Of a stretch of 64,000 nt of DNA, positions 32,253-45,402 are shown piece by piece (the first letter of the stretch is position 1; each line of letters opens with the position of its first letter). The stretch covers positions 161,001-225,000 of the forward strand of contig JAODUO010000883.1 of the NCBI GenBank assembly GCA_025642075.2, in the 5' to 3' direction. The stretch is from Ridgeia piscesae (lineage: Eukaryota > Annelida > Polychaeta > Sabellida > Siboglinidae). The notes below the pieces were generated by a model. That model made no database searches, was not told the DNA's origin, and worked only from the letters and a program-made list of their open reading frames with translations. The position numbers and the translations under genes were made by a program.

Positions 32253-34193
32253 CGACCATCTTCGGCTGTCGCACTCCTTGAGGGTGGCAGCGTGGCTCCG
32301 TCGCAACTTATTTATTGAATCAACAGCCGCGTTGGTTCACTAGAGGGAGCCACAAGGAACACTGGTTAATTCATCGCTAACAGACCCTGATAAATTATTA
32401 CTGCCTCATGTACTGAATGGACTAACAACTACACTGTCAAGTCCAAGACCTCCCTGAAATCATTCAATACAGCCTTAAAATCTCACCTTTATGGCCTACA
32501 CTGATTGAAAGACTGCAGAAATATTTCTATGCTAATTTGTTCAAATGTTTATCTGGTGATACACTGAAAGAACATTTTAAGTAATAATAATCTTTATTTT
32601 ATACAGTATATATATTCATAGCGTGCACACAGTGCTTTACATATGAATTCACTAAAACTACGATATAAAATAGTAAATAAAAATGTAATAACATTAAAAT
32701 AAATACACACAAATAAGATAAAGATGCTGTATAAACATTTATGGCCTACAAATAAAACAATTGTGACCCATCTTAACAAAATGAGTAGGATGTCGTAATT
32801 TTCAAAATTGAGTTATTGGTACCATTACAAAGAGCACAGTCTCAGCTTTACTGTAAGAAGACATGCCAATTATAAGTGACATTACGGTTCGCCAAGCATG
32901 TGTGGGGTAGAAGCCTTCAAACTGAGTAAACTGCCTTCAAAGTTTCAACAATTTTTTGTCATGTTTCATGAAATGTACCTTAGTTACCATGGACAGATCT
33001 GACTGATATTAGGAATATGAATAGATAATGGCATGGTGAAGACATTTTGTTAATATGAAAACAAGATCTTTGTTAGAAAATAAGATAAGACCTTTAAAAT
33101 CGAGCAGCCTCTTCTAAAAAGTGTTGTATGGTACTAAGGTACAACTGTGCCAAAGTTGGTGCTTTGGTCTAGTGTGTCACGATCAAACCCTAGCGACCCC
33201 ACTAGTTCACTTTGTTGTTCTTCATGCTTCAGTCCAGACGCAGAACGTCTCCCGAGACGACAGAAGACGAAGGTCGAAGGATGCGTGCGTGCGTGCGTGC
33301 GTGTGTGTGCGTGCGCGTGCGCGCGTGCTGTGTGCGTGTATGTAATTCACACATAAAAATGAGAACAATATTTATGCACCGAAATATAATGGCAACCGGA
33401 AGTCACATAATGAAGTTAAACTATCATACAGCATGGTCCGTGTTCAAAAAGTATGAAAGTAAAAGTAATTTGACATTATTATTTATTGTTCATCTTTGTG
33501 ATATTACCGAGTGATAAGCGGACAAAAAACTGCGGTCCGCTCTCGGGACTATTCACTAATTCAGCGTCGCCATGAATAATTATTGTCGCAACAACAAACA
33601 ACTTGAAGTTTATACATTTTCGCTGTTAAGTGCACTTGAAATTTCGTTTGAAATGTCAACAGACGTACCTACCTCTCAGTTGTGTATGCAGGTTCATTCT
33701 CGTGTTGGAACCGAACACCAAGACGTTTCTTCCTGAATACAGCGGCGCCTCTCCTAGTGCGTTCTCGATCTTTCGTCGTGGATACTGGAAACCAGTGTTG
33801 ACGTCATTTCCGCCCTAGCAGACGTTACTGCCGGTTAAACGCCGAGCGCGCCATTTTCAGTCTCATACGGACGGGATCATAACACAATGCGCTATGTCTT
33901 TTTGTTCTGCTTGGAGATGCTCTAATCGATGCGCACATGGATCTGACCTGCCGTTGTTTGGATTTCATGCTGAGAAATGTTCGTAGGAAGTTGAGGTAAG
34001 TGAAATTAAAACGGAAAGGATAGATTCATATAGTCAATGACCGAGGTAGGAGGCTGTTTTGAAACTTTCTGGGTGTAGTCATTGGCATGGGGGGCCCGCC
34101 ATGGCCCATGCCCATTTTCGCACTACTTAATTTTGTGGTCACCAACTAGGTTTCGGTCTCATGATTATATTTTGACATTTTTAGTGAGATATA
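32253..34193. repeat. Segment A, copy 1 (also present as direct copy at 53,647)
   Basis: From CGACCATCTTCGGCTGTCGC onward this segment is repeated in direct orientation from 53,647. It contains a LINE-like C-terminal relic (KSKTSLKSFNTALKSHLYGL, about 32,435-32,500) followed by AATAATAATC and (TA)n-type tail sequence, a GTGCGTGCG microsatellite (33,285-33,345), and a promoter-like stretch leading to a THAP-type exon. It is not part of the inverted palindrome arms. Confidence 0.85.
33894..34012 (+). pseudogene. THAP-type zinc-finger first exon (copy 1)
   Basis: An ATG at 33,894 opens SFCSAWRCSNRCAHGSDLP then LFGFHAEKCS-stop. The Cys-x4-Cys followed by NR, and then an LPLFGFH stretch in the place of the usual FHRFP, fits the start of the THAP C2CH domain, a DNA-binding module of host factors and P-element-like transposases. 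The exon is followed by GTTGAG|GTAAGTG, a good donor, but an in-frame TAG precedes it. The second Cys-x2-His half would lie in a later exon that I cannot find. Upstream GAGCGCGCCATTTTCAG is GC-rich and promoter-like. It could be the dead head of a THAP transposon. Confidence 0.45.
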
Positions 34194-34369
34194 TCGGACA
34201 TGACTGTGAGGAAAGTCATAGATCTACACCTTTGCAGCACAGTTATTTGTAACAAAAAAAAGCGGTAAGTAGGTTTTTGAGAACAAATCTGATAGCACGT
34301 AATTTCAGTGCGCCATAATCCGTGACCGTAACATTTCCATTTATCGGACTAAATTGTAAGCAACTCTTT

Positions 34370-34850
34370 AGACTCTAAATTTCCGGCTGGTTGTACACGT
34401 GGCGTTCGTAGCAACATGGTTGGTCACGTGTACCGTGTAAACACTGGCTGTCGCGTGGATACATGCGCTAATATTTCTGTTCAGTTCGTTGAGATCAATA
34501 CGCATAGACTGTAAACACGGAATTCGAAACAACAAGCAGAACCACTTGGAAGCATTGTCACGTATACCGTGTAAACAGAAGCTGTCCACGTGGACACATG
34601 CTCGTTACTCATTGGTCGAGAAATGCCCCGTGGCGGAACCCACTTGGTAAAACGTGCCGGTGTGGCGGTCCAGAACGTCGAGCGGTGCAGAACGTCGAAG
34701 GTTAGCGGTTCATGTCAAAAGGTTAGCGGTTCGTGGCGAAGGTTAGCGCGACGTTACGGCCCGCGGCTAGCCAGTCTGGAATGTATATCCGGTCCAGGAT
34801 GTCGTTCCACCTCGTTTTTAGTGTTGTTTATGGACTTCTTACATGCGTGA
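34370..34850 (+). repeat. CACGTG-rich dispersed repeat, copy 1
   Basis: Several CACGTG palindromes (TACACGTGG, GTCACGTGT, TCCACGTGG) lie among TTTACACGG/CCGTGTAAAC blocks. A short tandem of AGGTTAGCGGTTC (34,695-34,750) and GC-rich DNA follow. Copies: 53,020-53,480 (inverted), 55,760-56,290 (direct), 24,330-24,690 (solitary). CACGTG is the core E-box; regulatory meaning is only a possibility. Confidence 0.7.
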
Positions 34851-35492
34851 CAAAGGTTAACGTCTACTGTGACCAGCGTAAACATGGTGATTGCCGAATT
34901 AACATATGAGTGAACCATGCATATTATAGTTTATGTTAATCATTTATTGATGCGCTTTCTTTCTTGCAATTATTATTAATAAACATAACAAAACCTCACA
35001 ATCATCGTTACTTGTAATTTTTTATAAACAGTGTTTTCTTAATGTCCTTGTCTCAGAGCGTTGTGCATGTTATGACTTCGTTACAGCCATGGTTTCAATG
35101 CAGTCTAAAGTACGTGCAGCATTAAATAAAAATCCCCGCGTCTTCGTGACATATAACTCTGGCAGTTTAAGAATATGTAACTGTCTACTAGCTGAATGTA
35201 TTGGATGTAACGTGCCCGAATTGACATCGTTTGTAGGCAGTCCCTATATTTTGAAAACAAATTAAAATAAAGCTGTATTGTAGATACATACGGTTTAAAT
35301 TGTGTATGTGATGTAGATAGCCCATAGAGGTAGTGTGTACAATAAATTCGTCAGGGGATGGGTGTGGATCACACTTTTATAATGGCATTTATTTGCGTCT
35401 ATTTATCATGTATGGAACACAACTTTTATAGTGGTCCTATTGGAATGTTTTGTAGAATTATATTTTTTTATTCAAAAAGACGTTATATGGGC

Positions 35493-35628
35493 TTAACATT
35501 GCAGTATATAAATCCCATTGAGGTGCTTCAATATCAGTACAAAGGGTGGAAATCTAAAAAAGATGGGTTTAACATTGCAGTATATAAATCCCATTGAGGT
35601 GCTTCAATATCAGTACAAAGGGTGGAAA
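35493..35628 (+). repeat. 77-bp direct duplication
   Basis: ACATTGCAGTATATAAATCC through AGGGTGGAAATCTA is present twice in tandem. The right arm has the same pair at about 52,215-52,355 with a small deletion in the middle (GGTGGAAATC lost in one unit). Confidence 0.85.
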
Positions 35629-36409
35629 TCTAGACGTTACCATATCCAAATAGTTGGTTTTACCCAACACAACTCGGCAATGATTTAATAATATATTTTG
35701 GGAAATGAGTCATGCATTCAAGACTTACATAACTTTATTAACATATCGACTGGTGTAAGTATGTGTCACATAACAGTTGAATAGTAGTGTTAAATGAAAT
35801 GCAAACAATATCATTCACAACAATATAAAGCTCTTTGTATGAACCCTTGCATTTAATAATGATTAAATAAGATTACTTTCAAAGATTTATAAACTCATGC
35901 AACAACGCGGGCCGAAAACCAACAACGGCGGCCTGCTCTATTTGTTTTGTCTCCGTTCCGTCGCAGATGGCCTTTGCGTATTGAAATACTGAAATATAGA
36001 TACACATTATTGTTAATATTTCCCTGTGTTAACAACACATTCATATGAATACCTCTTTATGGTCCCCTGGTAATGTGACTATTGTTAGTCACATCGTTTC
36101 TTTGGTTGTTCGGTTAAATTTAACACTTCACACAATAGTGAAATAATATAAATGACAAAAGATGTGTATTTTAAACTTTGAACAGAAATGTTGTTCACAT
36201 TTATCAAACGTACACCTCAGGTGACATCAGGTGGCCGATCAACTTTGACCTCGTGCCAGAATGTCGAGACTGAGTTCATGACCCCCGCGGCGACAGTGCT
36301 ACATAATAAATCATTTCTGCGCGCTGCAGCGACGACCTACTTTTCGACCCCCTACGTTGCACACTCCAGCGCGCACGTGTTCTTGTCATTTCTCTGCACA
36401 ACGACCACG

Positions 36410-36554
36410 ATGGCGAGACGTGTCGATAGCGAATTCAAACAATACACGGATTGCATAAAGCAGTACATAACAAAGAATACGCACTTGGCAAGTGACACCC
36501 GAATGATCAATGCTGTCGTCAGAGCGGTAAAGACTGGAAACTACCAAGTAGACG
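36410..36554 (+). pseudogene. Putative transposase N-terminal exon, left arm
   Basis: An ATG in CACGATGGCGAG opens MARRVDSEFKQYTDCIKQYI then THLASDTRMINAVVRAVKTG and NYQVDG, ending at G|GTGAGT, a strong donor. A basic helical N-terminus ending in a phrase like YQVDG is what precedes the zinc-binding region in gypsy-type and Ginger integrases; this likeness is my inference and is weak. The exon is conserved in both arms with only a synonymous change noted (GATTGC/GACTGC). It points toward the palindrome axis, opposite to the DDE exons of its own arm. An ATGGCG start in a GC-rich block looks promoter-proximal. Confidence 0.4.
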
Positions 36555-37064
36555 GTGAGTAAACAAAACACTGTGTATTGCTATTTGTTATGGCCACACC
36601 TCGAAAAACCATGAGTGACAACTGATCTGTCAAGTAAAATGTCACATCGTGAATTTATTAAACGTATGCTGCACAAAATTGCCCTGTGATCAAACATTGA
36701 AATTACTGTCATTTATATAAACAAAAGTCACACTCATTTTCACGCGTATACATTAATTTTCACATTAGACTTGGTAGATGGCGTGAGTTCAGTGGGGATA
36801 GACCAAACTTCATATTCCATAAGTAAGATTACCTTACAATTAATATATATATACAGTTGCTTAGCCTTAGGGTATATGTACTGATATGTGGTTGTAGCAA
36901 TTACTGCTGAGCTTGAAATGTTATTTACCAGACATGATGTTTAATGTACTTAATTCTTAAAGTACATTATCATTTTTTTTAAACAACATAGTTTTCAGAT
37001 AATAATTATAACCATGGTTTATTATATACCAGTACACCGTGTGATTGTTCAACTCTTGCAGTTA

Positions 37065-37310
<246 letters not shown>

Positions 37311-37539
37311 TACTTAAGTCTACCGGTTTACTTTGCCCAAAGACTCAGTTGTATTCGGGTTATTCCAAATTTGTGATTCGATAAAATCCCGGCCAACTAT
37401 CAATATCTGTAATATTTCAATAAACATGATACGCCAAAACAATTATGTCAGTGCTGCATGTTACGGGACAAAATATAGTTTACTTTTCCAATAATGCTAC
37501 ATCCATTAAGATATAAACTAAATAAAACTTGAACATTAA

Positions 37540-37700
37540 ATTATTCCTCCCTCCCTCTCTCCCTCAGCCCTCCCTCTCTTCCTACCTTCATCCCTTCCTA
37601 CCTCCCTTCCTTCCTCCCTCCCTCCCTCTCACTCCCTCTTCCCCCGATCCTCCCTCCTCTGTCTCTGCGTCACACTATATCTATCCCGTTTTCCTTATTC
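37540..37700. repeat. CT-rich (CCTT/CCCT) tract, left arm
   Basis: CCTCCCTCCCTC-type pyrimidine run. The counterpart is 50,205-50,335 as GGGAGGGA. Confidence 0.9.
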
Positions 37701-37799
37701 TTTCCCACTCTTCTCTGCTCGTCTACACCCCTCTTCCTCCACGTTTTCGCCCGCCACTCTTTTTTTGTACCCATTCTCTCATTCTCATTAAGGCGCACA

Positions 37800-38020
37800 T
37801 GGATTCGGTCATGGCTATTTGCACATATCTACACGAACGTCGAAGCTATTTATGCCATACAAAGCAATTGTGTAATACCTGCTATGCTTCATTGACATTA
37901 TCACAGTTTAACACAGACAATGCAATCCGTCAATTGGTGTTGGACATTCTTGGCATAGCTAGCTTGGGCCTCCTAATGGTTTTGCTGCTACGCAAGAACG
38001 CAGGGGTTGACAACATGTAA
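37800..38020 (+). CDS. Small ORF with one hydrophobic segment, left arm (unknown)
   Basis: A 73-codon frame from ATGGATTCGGTC to VDNM-stop. It contains three Cys (YLCH, CNTC) and a hydrophobic stretch LVLDILGIASLGLLMVLLL that could span a membrane. The right-arm copy (50,074-49,853, minus) is identical but for one residue (CYASL/CHASL). Conservation here only reflects recent duplication, so coding status is unproven. I do not recognise it. Confidence 0.25.
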
Positions 38021-38379
38021 CTTCGCCATATCGGTGACTTGCACGTGACAGGGTGCAACGACCAATAGCATGGAATAGTTGGGGTCAAAATGTAGTTCTC
38101 CCCGTTAACAGTGCAAGGCCAACTTTTTGTTCGATTGGGGTCGAGTGCAGCAGACGATGCACGTTTGACGCTCAATGTAGTGTGACAGTTGGTCTCAACT
38201 AAGCTGCACACAAGGTGCAGTTTAAGATGTCAGCAGACACTAGGATATCAACAGTTGCCGAAACACAACGAGGACGAGCACAAATTGGACGATGCAATTA
38301 CTCGAAGGTATGAACGTTTATGGTTTGTGGTGGAAAGACAACTAATGCTCGTACGTTCCATTATTGTTATATAATCATA

Positions 38380-39950
38380 TTCGTGATTCAATGCATGTTT
38401 CTATTGTAATCCCCTCTACCATAATTTTACCTTTAACAGCATCACAAAATTACAATGTGTTCAGAATTGCTTAGCAAGGATTGAGACTAGGTCTCCATGT
38501 TTTATTCGTTATATGCGGCTTCTAAAGTCATTGCATTGTCTTCCTGTCCTATAACGTATTATCTTTAAGATCTTTAAATTCATTGCTTACTCCGATGAGA
38601 AAGGTTGCCTAGCTTCGATCATTTCCAGTTTTTGTCCCTAAAGTCAATACCATTGTTGGGACAAGTGCTTTTGCCTGTTTAATCTAACACGTATGTGGAA
38701 AACAAAATTATGATCACTATGCTGATCGGTGTTGATAATATCTTAAATAAAATAAATTGGCTTAGTCTACATCTGTTATATGTTTATTATTTTGTTATGT
38801 ATTCTTGTTTACCAATTTGAGTTATATGGAATTATGCGAATTATGTATCAACATTTAAAGTAATTCCTTGTTACATTTTATGTAGGACAAAATGGCGACG
38901 ATGTGTGCGCCATCTTGGTTTCACGTCGCCTGGTGTAAAACATTCCTATCCATAACTGTACATGGATGAATAATTATAGTTTCACATGTTAACATGTTTA
39001 ATGTATCGTATGATATAATATAACATATAAACGATGTTTTAACGCCATTCTACAATACAAATAACTTCACTGGAAATAGTTATATCAGTTTCAGTTAAGA
39101 CAAGTTGACACCACAATCTCGCCAGTCAAACACCAAATGGTATATAAAGAAAGGAAATTGCTACTATAATTGTAACTGATGTGTATTCGATGCCTCGTGG
39201 CAAAGGGTGTATCACGTGATGCTCGCAATATGGAGGGTCACATCCGGCAATGGAACGCCGGGCTTAGGGGCAGATACTCCCTCCCTTTCTCGTAGCACAG
39301 TGATCAGTTGTGAGGTTTGAAGGTCGTGACATTTCTCGCCAGGGGAACGTTGTAAGGAGCAACCAAAGCGGAGTCCCGAGCCCAAGTAGATACATTAAAT
39401 ACTGTACTATGTACTAATGTACTATAGGCAGAATGTTCCCAGTGTCTCCCACTTCCGGATACCCTCTTTTTAAATTATATAGATATTAAAAATTACATAA
39501 TTTCATGGATTTTATCTTTAAAAATGATCTCAGTTTCACGATAAACTTTAATTAATTCGTTCTACGTTTTGTTTGTGGAAAATTATATTATTGAAAGATA
39601 TAAAAATGCTTGAACCTGTAATAAATAGTTACTTGTAGTTACTGCTTAATTATATCTTGGAGGACTTTCATGTAGTCTTTAAAATACTGTATTGATGGAT
39701 TTTTATTATTTTGTTTTTGTTCATTATATTTTAATAACTATTATATTTTTCTCACCTAGCGCTTATATATCTGTTAGCATTGCTTTATTATGGAAACACC
39801 AGATAAGAGATGAAGAGAAGGCCACCTGGCACAGACACTGAACAAGAAAAAAAAGGATATGGGATAGACCAGGAGAATATGGCCACAAACAGACACCTTG
39901 AACAGGAGAAATGAGAATTGTTACTTGACTGCAGTGCCACCAACAGTGTC
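38380..39950. other. Left-arm DNA without supported gene
   Basis: Two facing ATGGCG/CGCCAT-type motifs lie at 38,890-38,925 (AAAATGGCGACG, GCGCCATCTTGG). A GC-richer patch lies at 39,200-39,390 with ATCACGTGAT at about 39,211. The rest is AT-rich. The mirror is about 47,990-49,460. Confidence 0.45.
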
Positions 39951-40694
39951 ACCCTTGCGAAGACACTAATTTGAACAAGTCTACGTCAGTCCTATTATAA
40001 AGTTACATTGTATTAGTCAATAAAGCAATGTCATAACTATTTTACACACATACCCCACATAAAACCTAATATGTATTCATATTTGGGATGTCATTAGACA
40101 TACAGAGGATAATCAACCAGAGAAAATGCTGGATATTGTTAGGCAATGCAAAATGTCCTGTTGTAATAACCACCATTAAGAACTCGTGCTTGTGGGAAAC
40201 AACTGTACTGGTTTTGTAATTTGTCACTTTTTCAGGTAGAAACAATCGTTCAAATAGGGTGTTTGACAGCCATTGGGGACGGATGATGTGTTTCCACAAA
40301 AGAAGAGTTCAAAACAAAGTTAGCAGTGTTATCCAGAAAAATGAATTTGTGCATACTTGTTTTTAGATTTTTAATAATTATGTATTCCTGTCAGATGATA
40401 TAAATTACAATTTTCTAATAATATAAAATACAGTTGTGACTGATTGCATTTAGAATACTGTGTTGTAATGCAAATGCATTGTCAGTTGTTTGTCTAACCA
40501 TTTTGTTCACTTGGATAGTTTAGGGTAATATCGATCAGTGTTGTGTGTGGCAGATTCATACCCTGCTGGTGTTCCTTATGCAAACATTACATGTTGTGTG
40601 CACACGCATTGATTCTATTTAAAAGTTTTCAGATAATAATTATAACTATGATTTATTATATCCCAGTACACCATGTGATTGTTCAACACTTGCT

Positions 40695-40870
<176 letters not shown>

Positions 40871-40994
40871 TATATAACTTCAGAAAGTATGTGGAACATG
40901 CATGTACAAACTTAGGGTTTCATTCAGCCATTCCCATGGCAAAAGTGTGCGCAAATCTTTCTGCGTCATGGTGATTCCACCAGCTGTCACCTTA

Positions 40995-41500
40995 GACGGA
41001 AGAGACAGTGGGGTATGAGAAGACAGTGGGGTATGAGAAGACAGTGGGGTAGGATAAGACAGTAGGGTAGGAGAGGACAGTGGGGTATGAGAAGACAGTG
41101 GGGTAGGAGAGGACAGTGGGGTAGGAGAGGACAGTGGGGTAGGAGAAGACAGTGGGGTAGGAGAGGACTGGTGTAGGAGAGGACAGTGGGATAGGAGAGG
41201 ACAGTGGGGTATGAGAAGACAGTGGGGTAGGAGAAGACAGTAGGGTAGGAGAGGACAGTGGGGTATGAGAAGACAGTGGGGTATGAGAAGACAGTAGGGT
41301 AGGAGAGGACAGTGGGGTAGGAGAGGACAGTGGGGTAGGAGAGGACAGTGGGGTAGGAGAAGACAGTGGAGTAGGAGAAGACAGTGGGGTAGGAGAGGAC
41401 AGTGGGGTAGGAGAAGACAGTGGGGTAGGAGAAGACAGTGGGGTATGAGAAGACAGTGGGGTAGGAGCAGACAGTGGAGTAGGAGAAGACAGTGGGGTAG
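40995..41500. repeat. 18-bp VNTR in the transposase linker, left arm
   Basis: The unit is GGAGAAGACAGTGGGGTA (18 bases), about 28 copies with GAGAGG and ATGAGA variants, encoding PTPLSS on the minus strand. A one-base deletion (ACTGGTGTAGG at about 41,168) shifts the frame to SYPTVL. The array lies between the GPY/F-like and Ulp1-like parts. The counterpart is 46,425-46,905. Confidence 0.95.
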
Positions 41501-42529
41501 GAAGGTGAGGTGTGTGGTAGGGTTTCAGCTGGTCATAGGCCACCTATGTCATTAAGATCACGCCAGCTGTTTTTGCCAGTGTCACCTGATAGTTTGGTCC
41601 GATATTTCTGTTCCTGGTGATAAGGAACAAATTATCAGGAATATTATTATTATCTCACAGTAATCCAATCCCCAATATCATCACCATCTTGCGATGACTA
41701 AGTTTACCTCCAATGATCAATGTTTGTCATTGCATTTATCAGAAAACTCCAAGTAAGTAATATGTGATGCTTGAAGAAATCCAATTAAAATGTGAATAAG
41801 TATGTTGTTAGTTCTAGGAGTTGTAACTTGATAACAATGTTATCTCTATCTGACCAGTGGTTGTGCTATATTCATAATCAGCTTATGTTATCTGTATGGG
41901 AAAGTAAGAGACTTTGAATTCAGTTGGTGATATGGATCCACCAATGAAAAGCAACATAAATTGGTTCATCACATTGGACAGGGTTACATTATTTTACTGT
42001 TTACATTATCTTGTAAAAACCCTGTAACACGTACAAACTTTCACAACTTTTACACACCTGTTCATGAACGCATGCTAAATGCGACCCCTTCCAGGTAGTC
42101 GTCCTAGTCATCCTGATGTTCACCCGTCAACTTGCTCAGTCGGGTTTTGAGTGTCTGATTGGTTCTACAATCAATCCAGATGGTCAATGGTTGACAATTC
42201 TATAAGAGTAATTCTGGGCTTGTGAAAAACAATGAGACATTTTTTACATGATTAGACAAACGTATCTGCTATTTATATTATTACAAGTTTGGGTTGTTAT
42301 ACGACAATAACAATATTTTGAAGAAAGAAAAACATTGTTTTATTCATAATGTGACTGTAATGCTAATAATTAATAACTGCTACCTCTCATCAAGTCCCTT
42401 TGTTTGGGGAAGGTACGCTGCCGTAATCATGCGGTCGATATTGATTTTGGCCAAATCTGCATTGATGGTGTTGACAAATTCACGACCTTGGTCAGATAAC
42501 AATTTCTTCGGGGCACCATATCTGTAAAA

Positions 42530-43960
42530 AGACAACAAATATGAGACATTCTGCTGAAGATATGTGGTGAGCTTGCTTTAAAATTAACACCTTTTCCAGA
42601 AATAAAATCAAGGCCTATTTTGTGACGAAGTAATAGATATGGGAAAGAAGGGGTAAGGGGGCAGCAACCTGCTGGAATTTCAAAAAAATCAAAATATGTC
42701 CCCCATCTTCCCACATCATGATCTATCGCAAGATAGTGAAGTGGAGTGGTGCTGATGCTTGAGATCCAGTGCTTTCCAGCCCTTCCAAATTGTTTCAGTT
42801 CCGGCATGAAATTACTGTTTTTATTGTGTAAACCAAGTCAATACATTGAACAGCATAGGGCATCTGCCATATAGCTATCCTTTTTCTATTTTTTTGGATT
42901 ATAACCAATTATTATGAAATTTATTTTGTGTACTGCTACAAACATAAGTTATTTAAATTAAGTATACAAGTCTTCTTATTAACATTGTTAGGCTGCTTTA
43001 TCATTTGCTGAATTGAAATGTAGCGTGGGGCACATCAGCAGACAACACACATATATTGTTGTCTTGACATGTTCTTTATTTCGGCATAAATACGTGTCTA
43101 GGTTGTGAAATGATCATAAGTCCCTAAAATAAGTAAGTCCCTAAAGGTACGTTATAAGTCAGTAAGTCAGTCCTACAACAAAGAAAATAAAAATACTAAA
43201 TACCTATAACAATCATCAATTAGATAACATCCGTTATACAGATACATTAGCAAGTGAAATACATTCGCTCTTGCATATATACTGATATATTACCAACACT
43301 GGTAGCTACAAATACATATATCACAAGCATCATTGTTTCAACAAAGGAAAGACATTCACATTTGTTTACAACAAATATAGCTAATTATATGCATGTAACA
43401 CCTGATAATATTATTAACGATATACCTGTATTGAGATTGTTTTACATACTAACATTAATAAACAAAAGGTATAAGGATAAATGATGCAACAGTCTTCCAT
43501 AAATTCATTGACGCTTACCCCACCACAGCTACACCACTGCGTGAGTGTGTACGTCACTTCATCCTGATTGTGATCTGAATAACAACATACATACATTCTG
43601 TTGATGTGTTTCTACAAGCAACTTTGCTAGATACATAATGTTTGCAATAGAGCATAATTATATATTGGATTCACATTACAAGACATAGCTTTCACTAACT
43701 CATCTAATTATATAAGTGATGTTACAATGTAATCACAAAGAACAATATTTGTCCGTAATCTACTAAACCCAAGCAAACTACTGTGTGTGTTACTTTAGCC
43801 CTGCAGTGTAGGCAGTAGGCACTCAGTCATTAACACAGCTGGGTGTCTCTGGTCTACTACAACTAGTGATTCACTACAACTAGTGGGCATCTGTGTTCTG
43901 TCAACCCCTGCTGGCTGGAACCAGCCAGTAGATCATTTGTCATTTTGACATCCGGCTTCA
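42530..43960. other. Left arm near the axis, weak exon candidate
   Basis: Upstream of the DDE exon no first-Asp segment or zinc finger is recognised. On the minus strand about 43,596-43,520 a Cys-rich stretch (YVCCYSDHNQDEVTYTLTQW CSCGG) ends at a GGGGTAAGCG donor and might be an exon. The mirror is 44,335-44,412. Close to the axis, ACTACAACTAGTG is repeated directly (about 43,857 and 43,873). Confidence 0.35.
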
Positions 43961-43980
43961 GAGCAACCACTGAAGCCGGA
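43951..43980. other. Palindrome axis with 10-base spacer
   Basis: TCCGGCTTCA, spacer GAGCAACCAC, then TGAAGCCGGA. On both sides the complementarity runs on into TGTCAAAATGACAAATGATC and beyond without a break, so this is the turning point of the 19.4-kb palindrome. Confidence 0.97.
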
Positions 43981-45402
43981 TGTCAAAATGACAAATGATC
44001 TACTGGCTGGTTCCAGCCAGCAGGGGTTGACAGAACACAGATGCCCACTAGTTATAGTGAACCACTAGTTGTAGTAGACCAGAGACACCCAGCTGTGTTA
44101 ATGACTGAGTGCCCACTGCCTACACTGCAGGGCTAAAGTAACACACACAGTAGTTTGCTTGGGTTTAGTAGATTACGGACAAATATTGTTCTTTGTGATT
44201 ACATTGTAACACCACTTATATAATTAGATGAGTTAGTGAAAGCTATGTCTTGTAATGTTAATCCAATATATAATTATGCTCTATTGCAAACATTATGTAT
44301 CTAGCAAATTTGCTTGTAGAAACACATCAACAGAATGTATGTATGTTGTTATTCAGATCACAATCAGGATGAAGTGACGTACACACTCACGCAGTGGTGT
44401 AGCTGTGGTGGGGTAAGCGTCAATGAATTTATGGAAGACTGTGTTGCATCATTTATCCTTATACCTTTTGTTTATTAATGTTAGTATGTAAAACAATCTC
44501 AATACAGGTATATCGTTAGTAATATTATCAGGTGTTACATGCATATAATTAGCTATATTTGTTGTAAACAAATGTGAATGTCTTTCCTTTGTTGAAACAA
44601 TGATGCTTGTGATATATGTATTTGTAGCTACCAGTGTTGGTAATATATCAGTATATATGCAAGAGCGAATGTATTTCACTTGCTAATGTATCTGTATAAC
44701 GGATGTTATCTAATTGATGATTGTTATAGGTATTTAGTATTTTTATTTTCTTTGTTGTAGGACTGACTTACTGACTTATAACGTACCTTTAGGGACTTAC
44801 TTATTTTAGGGACTTATGATCATTTCACAACCTAGACACGTATTTATGCCGAAATAAAGAACATGTCAAGACAACAATATATGTGTGTTGTCTGCTGATG
44901 TGCCCCATGCTACATTAAGTACATTAAACAGCCTAACAATGTTAATAAGAAGACTTGTATACTTAATTTAAATAACTTATGTTTGTAGCAGTACACAAAA
45001 TAAATTTCATAATAATTGGTTATAATCCAAAAAAAATAGAAAAAGGATAGCTATATGTCAGATGCCCTATGCTGTTCAATGTATTGACTTGGTTTACACA
45101 ATAAAAACAGTAATTTCATGCCGGAACTGAAACAATTTGGAAGGGCTGGAAAGCACTGGATCTCAAGCATCAGCACCACTCCACTTCACTCTCTCGCGAT
45201 AGATCATGATGTGGGAAGATGGGGGACATATTTTGATTTTTTTGGAAATTCAAGCAGGTTGCTGCCCCTTACCCCTTCTTTCCCATATCTATTATTTCGT
45301 CACAAAATAGGCCTTGATTTAATTCTGGAAAAGATGTTAATTTTAAACCAAGCTCACCACATATCTTCAGCAGAATGTCTCATATTTGGTGTCTTTTTAC
45401 AG

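Noticed and set aside
34590..34850. Protein encoded by the CACGTG-rich repeat
   Set aside because: Frames differ between copies and follow the repeat's own tandem GGTTAGCGGTTC blocks; no conserved product.
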